Assembly: GCA_020693225.1 (NCBI GenBank)
Contig: JAIMJL010000024.1
Coordinates: forward strand, 1-35,141
DNA length: 35,141 nt
Source: Sandarakinorhabdus sp.
GTDB taxonomy: Bacteria > Pseudomonadota > Alphaproteobacteria > Sphingomonadales > Sphingomonadaceae
Reading direction: 5' to 3'
The notes beneath the pieces were generated by a model that was not told the DNA's origin, made no database searches, and saw only the letters and a list, made by a program, of their open reading frames with translations. Shown one piece after another: positions 1 through 9,236 of the stretch. Positions within the stretch are counted from its first letter, which is position 1, and each line of letters opens with the position of its first letter. The position numbers and the translations under genes were made by a program.

Positions 1-10
1 GAAACATGCT

Positions 11-2365
11 CTAGAAACCGGCGCGCAGCGTTACCCCGATCTGGCGGCGGTCTGCCCCTTGCACCAGCGGCGCCGGCACGAAGAAATTGACCTGATCGAA
101 GAAGCGGACGCCGGCGACCGGGGTGTCATCGTCAAACAGATTGTTGACGAAGAATTGCAGGGCATAGCGATCGGAGGCGAAGCCGGCGCGCAAATCAACC
201 GTGGTCTTGGCGGCGAAATACTGCAGATTGTCGGCGCGCAGATAGGTTTTCGACTGGTACACGAAATCCACCCGGCCCTCGAATTCATAATTTTCGCTGA
301 CCGGCAGATTCACGCGCGGTGACAGCACGATCTTGTGCTGCGGCACATAGGGCAGCCGCTTGCCATCGAAATCGATCGGCGGGAGCCCGGCCACAATCAG
401 GTTTGCCGCCAGCGAATCGTCCACAAACTGCTTATATTTGGCATCGGTGAAGGTGTAGTTGCCGGTCAGGCTGAAGACATCGCTGAAGCGGGCGGTGAAG
501 TCTGTTTCCACCCCGAAGATGCGCGCCTGGCCCACATTGCAGACATAGGTGCGCTGGGTGGACGAGCCACCAAACGAGGCCGGGTTCTGGCAGGCCACCT
601 GCTGGTCCTGCCAATCGGTATAGTATGCGGCGATGTTGAAGCGCAGGCGATTGTCCAGCCAGTCGGTCTTGGCGCCGACTTCATAGTTCCAGCTGGTTTC
701 CGGATCATAGCTGCGCTGTTCGTCGGTGATGTTCAGGTTGGTATTGAAACCGCCGGTCTTCACACCGCGGGCAACCGAGGCGTAGAGCAGCTTGCCCTCT
801 GCCGCCTTCCAGTCGAGGATCAGGCGCGGCGTCACGAATTCGAACGACTGCTCCAGGTTGAAGATGCAGTAACTTGTATCGGTGGCACAGGGCCGATCCT
901 TGCGAAAATTGGTCGGCGCCTGCCGGAACGTCTGGTCTTCATGCTCGTAGCGCAGTTCGCCGGTGATGTTGAACACGTCGGACGGCCGGAAGGTGACCGA
1001 TCCGAAGGCGGACAGGCTTTCGGTGGTGTTGATCTGGTTCGGGAAACCGAAGGTGTCGCGGCGCGCCGCGGTAATCGGGCTGAGGCTGCGGTCCACGAAG
1101 TTGGAATTGTTGTTGTAGTAGAAGCCGCCGATCAGCCAGTCGAACGTCTGTCCGCCGGGCGAGGCAATCCGCAATTCCTGCGCCACATCGCGCGAGCGGC
1201 CGGTGGACGAGGAGGTGTTGAAGTTGGACTGGCCTTCGGGGAACGGGCGCACGAAGGGGAAGCCGAAGGTGCGGCAGCCGCCTGCCGTTTCGCAGATCGT
1301 GTTGTCACCGTCGAAGGTGTATTCCGTGTTGCGCTGATCGAAGGATGTCAGCGAGGTAATGGTGGCGCCGGCAAGCTCCCATTCGAGTTTCAGATTGCCG
1401 CGGAAGGTATCCCCGCGCTGGCCATAGGGGCCTGCCACCGGATCGGTCAGCGTGTTGACCGTGACCCCGTCACGCGGGATCGACGGCAGTTCACCAGTGT
1501 AGAGGATGTTGGTTGAGGTGCCCGCCGGTGAACCGGCCGGACGGCCCGGATAACTGTTGGTGCGGATCACGCTGGACGGCGGCTGGCCGAGGTCTTCGTT
1601 GCTGTAGGAGGCGCGGACGGTGGCGATGAAATTGTCGCTGGGCTGCACCTCCATGGTGAAGATGCCGCCATAGGTTTTGGCGAAATCCACCCGGCCACCA
1701 TCGATGCCGCTGCGGTAGAAGCCGTCATGCTCGCGATAGAAGCCGCCAACGCGGACGCGAACGATATCGGCCACCGGGCCGCTGACGCTGCCGGCAATCT
1801 TGATGAGGCCGCGATCGCCCACCGTCACTTCGCCGGTGCCGGTCCATTCGTCGGACGGGCGCTTGGTGATGTAGTTGATGGCGCCGGCGAAGGTGTTGCG
1901 GCCATATAGCGCCGACTGCGGCCCTTTCACCACTTCGATCCGCTCAAGATCGTTGAGCTCCAGATCAACGCCTGCCTTGCCGGACAGATAAACGCCATCG
2001 AGGAACACGCCGACGTTCAAGGCACCGAAGGTCTGCGCTGCGCCGCGGATGATCGGCAGCTGGTTCTGCGCGCCGAACAGCGGAGTGTAATTCAAGCCCG
2101 GGGTCAGCTTGGCGAGATCGGCCAGGCGCTCGATCCGGGCCGACTTGATTTCCCGCGACCCGAAGGCGGTGATCGCCAGTGGCACATCCTGCAGCGATTC
2201 ATCGCGCTTGCGCGCGGTCACGATGATGTCTTCGGCGATGAAATCCACCTTGGCAGCTGACGCTTGCGCTGCCCCGGGCGCTGTTTGCGCAGCGGCCCCC
2301 GCCGAGATGACGCCCACCGAGCTGAAAAGCGCCGTTGCCGCCAGAAACAGGAATTTGCTTTGCAT
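11..2365 (-). CDS. TonB-dependent receptor (outer membrane, signal peptide present)
   Basis: 784 aa; signal peptide then DIIVTARKRDESLQDVPLAITAF TonB box/plug, ERIEVVKGPQSALYGRNTFAGAINYITKRP plug motif, C-terminal FNNLFDDDTPV...VTLRAGF beta-barrel end. Confidence 0.96.
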   Translation of the reverse strand: MQSKFLFLAATALFSSVGVISAGAAAQTAPGAAQASAAKVDFIAEDIIVTARKRDESLQDVPLAITAFGSREIKSARIERLADLAKLTPGLNYTPLFGAQNQLPIIRGAAQTFGALNVGVFLDGVYLSGKAGVDLELNDLERIEVVKGPQSALYGRNTFAGAINYITKRPSDEWTGTGEVTVGDRGLIKIAGSVSGPVADIVRVRVGGFYREHDGFYRSGIDGGRVDFAKTYGGIFTMEVQPSDNFIATVRASYSNEDLGQPPSSVIRTNSYPGRPAGSPAGTSTNILYTGELPSIPRDGVTVNTLTDPVAGPYGQRGDTFRGNLKLEWELAGATITSLTSFDQRNTEYTFDGDNTICETAGGCRTFGFPFVRPFPEGQSNFNTSSSTGRSRDVAQELRIASPGGQTFDWLIGGFYYNNNSNFVDRSLSPITAARRDTFGFPNQINTTESLSAFGSVTFRPSDVFNITGELRYEHEDQTFRQAPTNFRKDRPCATDTSYCIFNLEQSFEFVTPRLILDWKAAEGKLLYASVARGVKTGGFNTNLNITDEQRSYDPETSWNYEVGAKTDWLDNRLRFNIAAYYTDWQDQQVACQNPASFGGSSTQRTYVCNVGQARIFGVETDFTARFSDVFSLTGNYTFTDAKYKQFVDDSLAANLIVAGLPPIDFDGKRLPYVPQHKIVLSPRVNLPVSENYEFEGRVDFVYQSKTYLRADNLQYFAAKTTVDLRAGFASDRYALQFFVNNLFDDDTPVAGVRFFDQVNFFVPAPLVQGADRRQIGVTLRAGF

Positions 2366-2411
2366 GATAGTTCCCCGATGATTTTCCCATTTGTGCGGGC
2401 AGGGGAATAAT

Positions 2412-2423
2412 TTGTCCAGACAA
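2412..2423. promoter_or_regulatory. Candidate operator: inverted repeat TTGTC-CA-GACAA upstream of TonB receptor
   Basis: Perfect 5-bp arms, about 47 bp upstream of the ATG at 2365, in the 150-bp gap between acyl-CoA dehydrogenase stop and TonB receptor start. Confidence 0.4.
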
Positions 2424-2515
2424 CTTGCTCCAAATTGGCAGCAAAATGAGAAAGCCTGTTGCTAAAATGCCGCAGGAGCCGGCTCTGCCGGGTATTTGCG
2501 CCAATCTGCCGAGGT

Positions 2516-3730
2516 TCAAAGCCCGAGGACGGTCTTGGCGATGATGGTTTTCTGCACTTCGTTGGTGCCGCCGAAAATCGTCCAGGCACGGCCGTTCAGA
2601 TAGGTGGGCGTTGCAAGCTGCGCCTCCCGGCTGCCCACGGGCTCCGGCGCGCTGTTGCCATAAAGCGGGCGCTCCAGTGGCAATTGCAGGCCATACACGC
2701 CGAATACGTCGACAAAGGCCTCATCGATCTTCTGCCGCAGGCTGGAGGCCACCAGCTTCACCAGCGAGGTCTGTGAACCGGGCCGACGCCCGGCTTTCAG
2801 ATCGGCCAGGATGCGCAATTCCGTTGTCTCCAGCGCCAGCGCCTCCAGCTCCAGCGCGGTGATGCGCGCCTGCACGGCATCCAGATGGCCATAAGCGCCG
2901 TTGCTGCCCGATGGCGCACTGCCCGCCGCCTGCCGCAGCTTGGCGATATCCGCCAGCAGGCGCGGCGCGGCACAACTGCCGCCGCGCTCGTTTTCCAGCA
3001 GGAACTTCGCGATCTCCCAGCCCTGCCCTTCTTCGCCGATGCGATATCGGGCGTGGGTTTCGGCATCGTCCAGAAAAACCTGATTCACTTCATGATCATG
3101 GGCCAGTGTGATGATCGGCCGGATGGTGATTCCGGGCTGGTGCATCGGCACCAGAAGAAAGCTGATCCCGGCCTGCTTTTTCACATCCGGATTGGTGCGC
3201 GCCAGACAGAACATCCAGTCGGCATAATGCGCGTGCGTTGTCCACAGCTTCGAGCCGTTGATGCGATAGGTCTGGGTATCCGGATCCAGCTCGGCGCGGG
3301 TTTTCAGGGACGCCAGATCGGATCCGGAGCCAGGCTCGGAATAGCCCTGGCACCATTTTTCGCTGCCATCCAGGATACGCGGCAGGAAGCGCGCCTTCTG
3401 CTCCGCCGTGCCGTAGGCGGCAATCACCGGCGCCACCAGTTTCAGCCCCAGCACGCTGAGCGAGGGCGCGTCTGCCAGTGCGCATTCCTTTTCAAAAATG
3501 TAGCGTTGCACCGGATCCCAGCCGGTGCCGCCCACCTCCTTGGGCCAGTGATAGCCGAGCCAGCCCTTTTCAAACAGGATGCGCTGCCATTCATCGCCGA
3601 TATCTGGCTCCACAAACACTGACGGCGTGTTGCGGGCACCTTCGCGCACATGTTCGGGCAGATTTTCGGCCAGGAACGCCCGCACTTCGTCGCGGAAGGC
3701 GCTTTCTTCGGCGGTGAATCCCATGTGCAT
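2516..3730 (-). CDS. Acyl-CoA dehydrogenase family protein
   Basis: 404 aa; GYSEPGSGSDLASLKTRAE, INGSKLWTTHAHYADWMFCLART, IFGGTNEVQKTIIAKTVLGL motifs. Confidence 0.95.
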   Translation of the reverse strand: MHMGFTAEESAFRDEVRAFLAENLPEHVREGARNTPSVFVEPDIGDEWQRILFEKGWLGYHWPKEVGGTGWDPVQRYIFEKECALADAPSLSVLGLKLVAPVIAAYGTAEQKARFLPRILDGSEKWCQGYSEPGSGSDLASLKTRAELDPDTQTYRINGSKLWTTHAHYADWMFCLARTNPDVKKQAGISFLLVPMHQPGITIRPIITLAHDHEVNQVFLDDAETHARYRIGEEGQGWEIAKFLLENERGGSCAAPRLLADIAKLRQAAGSAPSGSNGAYGHLDAVQARITALELEALALETTELRILADLKAGRRPGSQTSLVKLVASSLRQKIDEAFVDVFGVYGLQLPLERPLYGNSAPEPVGSREAQLATPTYLNGRAWTIFGGTNEVQKTIIAKTVLGL

Positions 3731-3731
3731 C

Positions 3732-4490
3732 TCAGGCAGGCTCCCCTTCGTTCAGGCCCCAAAGCAGGCAGCGGCGCAGGATGCGCGTGTAGACCGGATA
3801 ATTCCAGGCGCAGCGTTCGGGGTGCGGCCAGAAGGGCGTGAACACCGCCACATCATAATGTCCGCGACAGTGGCCCAGGGTGAAATACAGCAGGCTGCCC
3901 TTGCCGTGCGACCGTTCATACAGGATCGGCACCTCGGTTTCGGGCCAATCCGATTGGGTGAAGCCGGTTGCCTCGCCTTCGAAGCGGGTGGAGAGGATGA
4001 TATCGATATCGGCGGTCGTGCGGGTGAGATAAAGCTCGTCCACCACTTCGAAGTCGCGCTCGCCGCGCACCAGAGGATGCTGCGGCTGCTTCACTTGCAC
4101 CTTGAACGGGCCGATCGGCGGGTGTGCCACGAACTGCGTGCCCAGCATCGCCATCACATCCGGCCGCTCGTCGGGCGTGTCCACCAGGCCGGATTCCAGA
4201 AAGCGCAGGATGGAATTGGTGCCGTGCAGCGCCAGCCAGCGCCCGCCGGCATCCAGCCAGGCCTTGATGGCGGCCGCCTCCGCTTCCGTTGGCAGCACAT
4301 CGCAGGTGTAGGTCACCAGCAGCGAGCAGGCTTGCAGCCGATCGATATTGGCGAAATCCATGGCGACTGTGGCGCGGATGCGCGGCTCGTCGGCAAACAG
4401 CTTGAGGATTTCCAGCCGGGCAAAATCGATGTCATGATATTTGCCGGCGGCGACGAAATGCACCTGAACGGGGCCTGCCATGGCGATCAA
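3732..4490 (-). CDS. ThuA-like (trehalose-utilization/glutamine-amidotransferase-fold) domain protein
   Basis: 252 aa; WLDAGGRWLALHGTNS, HPLVRGERDFEVVDELYLT, GKGSLLYFTLGH typical of ThuA-like proteins. Confidence 0.85.
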   Translation of the reverse strand: MIAMAGPVQVHFVAAGKYHDIDFARLEILKLFADEPRIRATVAMDFANIDRLQACSLLVTYTCDVLPTEAEAAAIKAWLDAGGRWLALHGTNSILRFLESGLVDTPDERPDVMAMLGTQFVAHPPIGPFKVQVKQPQHPLVRGERDFEVVDELYLTRTTADIDIILSTRFEGEATGFTQSDWPETEVPILYERSHGKGSLLYFTLGHCRGHYDVAVFTPFWPHPERCAWNYPVYTRILRRCLLWGLNEGEPA

Positions 4491-5254
4491 TCCCGAATAT
4501 GGCCGGCGCCATCGACTGGCAGCTCGGCACCGGTGGTGAAGCTGGAGCGTGGCGAGGCGAGGAAGAGGATGGCCTGCGCCACTTCCTCCGGCTCGCCGAT
4601 GCGGCCCATCGGATGCGTGGCCGCAAAGGCGGCCTCGGTCGCCTCGCGATCCTCGCCCATCGCGATATAGCGTTCATACATCGGCGTGCGGATGGCGCCG
4701 GGATGCACCGTGTTCACCCGGATCGGAATGCGGTTGCTGGCGAAATGCAGCGCGGCGGATTTGGACGCAGCCACCATGCCGGATTTGGACGCGCAATAGG
4801 CGATGAAGGGCGCCCCCGGACGCATCGACAGCATCGAGGCGATGTTGACGATGGCACAGGGCTTGCCGCTCGCCTTCATCGCCGGGGTGGCCGCCTGCAT
4901 GCCATAGATCACCGCCGAAAGATTGATGGCGAGGTGCCGATCCCAGGCATCGTCTCCCAGCGTTTCGATATCGGCCGGCTCGGAAATCCCGGCGCTGTTC
5001 ACCAGGATGGTCAGCCCGCCAAAGCGCGCCAGCGTGGTTTCCACCGCGCCCTGCCAGCTGGCCCGCGATGTTGCATCCAGCCGCGTTGCAGCGCAGCCTT
5101 CGCCGATGGAGGCAGCGGCCTCGGCCAGCCGCGCTTCATCGATGTCGGCCAGCATCACGCGGGCCCCGTCGGCGTGCAGCGCGCGGGCGGCGGCAAGGCC
5201 GATTCCGCCGGCCGCTCCGGTCAGCAAGGCCACATGGCCATCGAGCATTCCCAT
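4487..5254 (-). CDS. SDR family NAD(P)-dependent oxidoreductase
   Basis: 255 aa; TGAAGGIGLA cofactor motif, NSAGISE, YCASKSGM catalytic YxxxK; 4-nt overlap with ThuA gene. Confidence 0.95.
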   Translation of the reverse strand: MGMLDGHVALLTGAAGGIGLAAARALHADGARVMLADIDEARLAEAAASIGEGCAATRLDATSRASWQGAVETTLARFGGLTILVNSAGISEPADIETLGDDAWDRHLAINLSAVIYGMQAATPAMKASGKPCAIVNIASMLSMRPGAPFIAYCASKSGMVAASKSAALHFASNRIPIRVNTVHPGAIRTPMYERYIAMGEDREATEAAFAATHPMGRIGEPEEVAQAILFLASPRSSFTTGAELPVDGAGHIRD

Positions 5255-5263
5255 ATTCGCTCC

Positions 5264-6406
5264 CTATCGTTGCAGGATGGTGATCGCGGAGACGCCCGGT
5301 GCGCCATAGACATGGCTGTAGGCGGTGCGCGCGCCCGCCACCTGCCGTGCCCCTGCCGTGCCGCGCAGCTGGATCACATTTTCATACACCTGCCGCAGGC
5401 CCGATGCGCCGATCGGCTCGCCGCAGGCCAGGCAGCCGCCATCGGTGTTCACCGGCAAGCTTCCGCCGATCTTCGTGCGGCCTTCGGCGATCCACTGCTC
5501 CTGATCGCCATCGGCGCAGAAGCCGTTTTCCGCCATGTGCATGATTTCCGCGCCGGATTCGGTATCCTGCAATTGCGCCACATCGATATCGCCCGGCCCT
5601 ACGCCTGCCGCCTCGAACGCCGCTTTTGACGCAATCACCGTGGGCGAAGGGCCGCGTTCGATATCCAGCGATGGCGAGAAGACCTCGAAGCTGCCCGGCG
5701 GACGGGTGCGCATGGTGGCGGTTTTCAGCTTTACCGGAACCGCCCCCAACGCCCGCGCCTTTTTCTCCGACGCCAGCACCAGCGCAACGCCACCTTCGGC
5801 CGGCGAGCAGAACATGAATTTCGTCAGCGGATCATTGACCATCTGGCTGTTCAGGATGGTATCCAGATCCACCGGCGTCTTGCGCCAGCTGTGTGGTGCC
5901 AGCGCGCCGTTTTCAAAGGCCTTTTCCGCCACCCGCCCCAGCGTCTGCACGCTGATGCCGTGCTGCTCCATATAACGCCGCAGCTTCAGCGCGAAGAATT
6001 GCGTGGTCAGCATCAGGCCCACTTCGCCCACCCAATCGGGCAGGCCCCAATCTGCCGGTTTGGGATCGAAGCTGCCGCGCGGATGCTTGTCAAACCCCAC
6101 CGCCAGCGCCAGATCTGCCTGCCCCGCCTTGATCGCGGCATAGGCACCATACAGCGCCGAGCCGCCGGTTGCGCAGCCATTGGCCACGTTGATGAACGGC
6201 ACCCCGGTCAGGCCAAGCTCGCTCACCATCGTATCGGCGTTGCCGGCGGCCGAGGAGCCGCCGAAGGCAATCTCGATCTCCGGCCAATCCACCCCGGCGT
6301 CACCCATCGCCTGCCGGGCGGCAAACACGCCCTGCTGCAGGCCGGACATCCCGTCGGTGCGGCCAAACGGGTGAATCCCGGCGCCAATGATGCACACGTC
6401 GCTCAT
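5264..6406 (-). CDS. Thiolase-fold lipid-transfer protein/SCP2-type thiolase or retro-aldolase subunit
   Basis: Start set at MSDVCIIGAGIHPFGR (the ORF extends to 6628); NVANGCATGGSALYGAY and NTDGGCLACGEPIGASGLRQVYE motifs. Confidence 0.9.
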   Translation of the reverse strand: MSDVCIIGAGIHPFGRTDGMSGLQQGVFAARQAMGDAGVDWPEIEIAFGGSSAAGNADTMVSELGLTGVPFINVANGCATGGSALYGAYAAIKAGQADLALAVGFDKHPRGSFDPKPADWGLPDWVGEVGLMLTTQFFALKLRRYMEQHGISVQTLGRVAEKAFENGALAPHSWRKTPVDLDTILNSQMVNDPLTKFMFCSPAEGGVALVLASEKKARALGAVPVKLKTATMRTRPPGSFEVFSPSLDIERGPSPTVIASKAAFEAAGVGPGDIDVAQLQDTESGAEIMHMAENGFCADGDQEQWIAEGRTKIGGSLPVNTDGGCLACGEPIGASGLRQVYENVIQLRGTAGARQVAGARTAYSHVYGAPGVSAITILQR

Positions 6407-6786
6407 GAAGCCTCCATCGGCGCAAAGGCAAAGGATTGGCGCCCGCCCAGGTCTTCGAGCACCAGCCGGCAGGGCAGCCCCACTTTCAGCGCATCGAAGG
6501 CAAAGCCGCTCAGCCGCGTTTCCACGATCACCTGATCGCCCAGCTGCACATAGGCGATGCCGAAGGGTTCGAACGCCTCCGGCCCGGCATAGGGCGGCGA
6601 TTTCGGCCGGAAACGCTGCACGCTCCACGACCAGATCGTGCCTTCATTCGGCAGCGCAATCGCTTCAAATCGGTCGGCATCGGCCGGCATCGGAAACACC
6701 ACCCGGCCCGTTTCCCGGTCGCGCCCGCCGATCAATTGCGGCTGCGGGCCTGCGGTGAACAGATTTTCGGCAATCTTCGCCATCAT
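6403..6786 (-). CDS. OB-fold/DUF35-type acyl-CoA-associated protein, partner of the thiolase
   Basis: Starts at MMAKIAENLF; IWSWSVQRFRPKSPPYAGPEAFEPFGIAYVQL typical of the OB-fold DUF35 family; 4-nt overlap with thiolase gene. Confidence 0.85.
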   Translation of the reverse strand: MMAKIAENLFTAGPQPQLIGGRDRETGRVVFPMPADADRFEAIALPNEGTIWSWSVQRFRPKSPPYAGPEAFEPFGIAYVQLGDQVIVETRLSGFAFDALKVGLPCRLVLEDLGGRQSFAFAPMEAS

Positions 6787-7907
6787 GCCGCCTTTGCCCA
6801 GAGGGCTGCCGCGCAATCGGGATCGCCCCACAGCCGCGACAGGAACTGGATTCGCTTCAGGCCATGGCCCACCAGCAGCTCGTCGGTCACGCCCATGCCG
6901 CCATGGAATTGCACCGCTTCATGCGCCACCTGTCGCGCCGCGTCGCTGATGAAAAGCTTGCTGCCGGCGATCGCCCTTGCGCGATCCGCATCCGCTGCAA
7001 GCGCCGCGCGATACAGCATCGATCGCGCCTGCTCCAGCGCGACATAGCAATCGGTCAGCCGGTGCTGCACCACCTGGAAGCTGCCCAGCGTCTTGCCGAA
7101 CTGGCTGCGTGTTTTGACATAGGCGAGCGTAGCATCGAACAGCAGGTTGGCGATGCCCAGCATCTCGGCTGCCGCCGCCAGCCAGGCCTGCTGCACCGCG
7201 GTTTCGAGGCAGCGCAAGGCCCCTGCGGCGCCAAGCCGGGCGCTTTCGGGCACCAGCACATCGCGCAACGAAAGCTCGATTGCCACCTGGCCATCCACCG
7301 CCCGCCAGGGCCGCCGATCCAGCTGTGCGGCGTCAGCCAGAACCGCGAACAGCGCAATGCCCATGGCATCGCGCATATCCCCCTCCACCCGCGCAGACAC
7401 CAGCAGCAGATCGGCCGCCAAGCCCTGCCAGACCGCCGCCTTGCTGCCGCTCAGCACCCAGCCGTCGGCGGTGCGCCGGGCGCGCGTTTCCACATGTGCC
7501 AGATTATAGCGCCCCGCTGCCTCGGTGATGGCGAGCGCCGGCAGGCAATCGCCCGCAATGATGGCGGGCAGCAAGGCCTCGCGCTGCGCGACCGTGCCGG
7601 CCATTGCCACCAGCGCGCCGCCCGGCACCAGACATTCGGCAAAGGGTTCCACCGCCAGCGCCTGGCCCAGCGGCTCGGCGACTGCGATCAACTCCACCGG
7701 CCCGCCGCCGAGACCGCCATCGGCTTCGCCAAAGGGCAAGGCGGTAAGGCCCAGATCGGCCAGCGCGGACCAGCCGGCGCGATCGAAGCCGGCAGGGTGC
7801 GCGCGATAGCTGCGCCGCTTCTCCAGATCGCCACCATAGCGGGCGGCGCAGAACCGCTCCACCGATGCTTTCAGCAGCGCCTGCTCTTCGGTCAGATCGA
7901 AGTTCAT
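6783..7907 (-). CDS. Acyl-CoA dehydrogenase family protein (second subunit type)
   Basis: Start at MNFDLTEEQALLKASVERF; YVKTRSQFGKTLGSFQVVQHRLTD, AVQFHGGMGVTDELLVGHGLKRI. Confidence 0.94.
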   Translation of the reverse strand: MNFDLTEEQALLKASVERFCAARYGGDLEKRRSYRAHPAGFDRAGWSALADLGLTALPFGEADGGLGGGPVELIAVAEPLGQALAVEPFAECLVPGGALVAMAGTVAQREALLPAIIAGDCLPALAITEAAGRYNLAHVETRARRTADGWVLSGSKAAVWQGLAADLLLVSARVEGDMRDAMGIALFAVLADAAQLDRRPWRAVDGQVAIELSLRDVLVPESARLGAAGALRCLETAVQQAWLAAAAEMLGIANLLFDATLAYVKTRSQFGKTLGSFQVVQHRLTDCYVALEQARSMLYRAALAADADRARAIAGSKLFISDAARQVAHEAVQFHGGMGVTDELLVGHGLKRIQFLSRLWGDPDCAAALWAKAA

Positions 7908-9145
7908 GCGCGCGCCCGGAAGCGGATCGGCAGGGTTACAAGCCCGCGCAGCAGCATGTTCGGCGGCCAGACCAGCTTCGCATCCGGTTGCAGGGTCACG
8001 CCCTCCATCCGATCGAGGATTTCCTGAAACGCCACCGCCAGCTCCTTGCGCGACAGCATATTGCCCACGCACATATGGATGCCCTTGCCGAACGCCAGAT
8101 GGGTGCGGGCGTTCTTGCGATCGGGCTGGAAGTGATCAGGCTCGGGAAAGCGCGCCGGGTCACGGTTGGCGGCAGCATAGCGCAGCATCAGCATGGTGCC
8201 CGCCTTCACCGGCACACCGGCCACTTCGCTGTCGCGCTTCACCACCCGCCACAGGCCGGAAGTGGGGCTTTCCATCCGCAGCATTTCCTCCACCATATTG
8301 GGGATCAACGTGCGGTCGGCCTCCACCGCGGCCCAGGCTTGCGGCTGCTCGATCAGCCGCAGCAATCCACCGGCAAGCGTGGAGGTGGTGGTTTCGTTCC
8401 CCGCCACCATCAGCTGCTGCAGGATCGACATGATTTCCGCATCGCTCAGCGGTTCTTCGCCTGCCACGCGCGCGTTGACCAGATCCGAGAGCAGATCGTC
8501 GGTCGGCTGCGCCCGGCGGGCATCGATCAACGTCTTGGCGTGGCGCTGGAATGCCACCACTTCGTGCGCGCACTCCATTTCGCGCGGCTTGTCGATCATC
8601 TGCCCCAGCCGATCGGCAAAGGCATCCGACCAGCGCTTCACGGTTGCCAGATCGGTGGTCGCATCCATGCCGATTTCCGATGTGATCACCGCCACCGGCA
8701 GCGGGATGGCGAAATCGGTGACGAAATCCGCCTCGCCCTTGGCCAGCATCGCTTCGATCAGGCGCACTGCGATGGCGCGGATCTTGCCCTCGATGGCGTT
8801 CACCCGCTGCATCGAAAAGGCCAGGTTCACCAGCTTGCGAAACCGCGTGTGGCGGGGCGGATCGGCGGTCAGCAAGGTGTCCACCGCTGGCCAGCCGGTA
8901 TCGAGAATGGCGGTCACCTCCGGATCGGCCGACCGGGCTCCGGCGAGGATGGCACCGAAATCGTTGGAGAAATCCTCCACCCGGCCCAGCGCATCGGACA
9001 CCGCATCATAGCCGGCCACATAGGTGATCGGCGTTCCCGGAATGGCAAAGACCGGCGCGCGCGCGTGCACGCTGGCATAGAAATCCCAAGGGTCTGACAG
9101 CACCTCCGGGGCGAAGGGATTTTGCGATACGGCAGCGGAGGCCAT
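7904..9145 (-). CDS. Cytochrome P450
   Basis: Start at MASAAVSQNPFAPEVLSDPWDFYA; I-helix AGNETTTSTLAGG, ExxR in EEMLRMES, heme loop FGKGIHMCVGNMLSRKE. Confidence 0.97.
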   Translation of the reverse strand: MASAAVSQNPFAPEVLSDPWDFYASVHARAPVFAIPGTPITYVAGYDAVSDALGRVEDFSNDFGAILAGARSADPEVTAILDTGWPAVDTLLTADPPRHTRFRKLVNLAFSMQRVNAIEGKIRAIAVRLIEAMLAKGEADFVTDFAIPLPVAVITSEIGMDATTDLATVKRWSDAFADRLGQMIDKPREMECAHEVVAFQRHAKTLIDARRAQPTDDLLSDLVNARVAGEEPLSDAEIMSILQQLMVAGNETTTSTLAGGLLRLIEQPQAWAAVEADRTLIPNMVEEMLRMESPTSGLWRVVKRDSEVAGVPVKAGTMLMLRYAAANRDPARFPEPDHFQPDRKNARTHLAFGKGIHMCVGNMLSRKELAVAFQEILDRMEGVTLQPDAKLVWPPNMLLRGLVTLPIRFRARA

Positions 9146-9236
9146 GCGCGAACGACTCCATAGTGTAACAGACATGCCAAAATAGGCGCAGCGCGCCAGC
9201 TTCCGGAGTGATGAAAGTGACAGGCTGGAAGGTTGG

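Noticed and set aside
335-1516. 393-aa plus-strand ORF inside the TonB receptor gene
   Set aside because: Antisense shadow ORF in high-GC DNA; amino-acid composition is atypical and the opposite strand has a clear TonB receptor.
3579-5629. Long plus-strand ORFs (3579-4670, 4499-5629) opposite acyl-CoA dehydrogenase, ThuA, SDR and thiolase genes
   Set aside because: Shadow ORFs; no recognisable motifs and fully covered by supported minus-strand genes.
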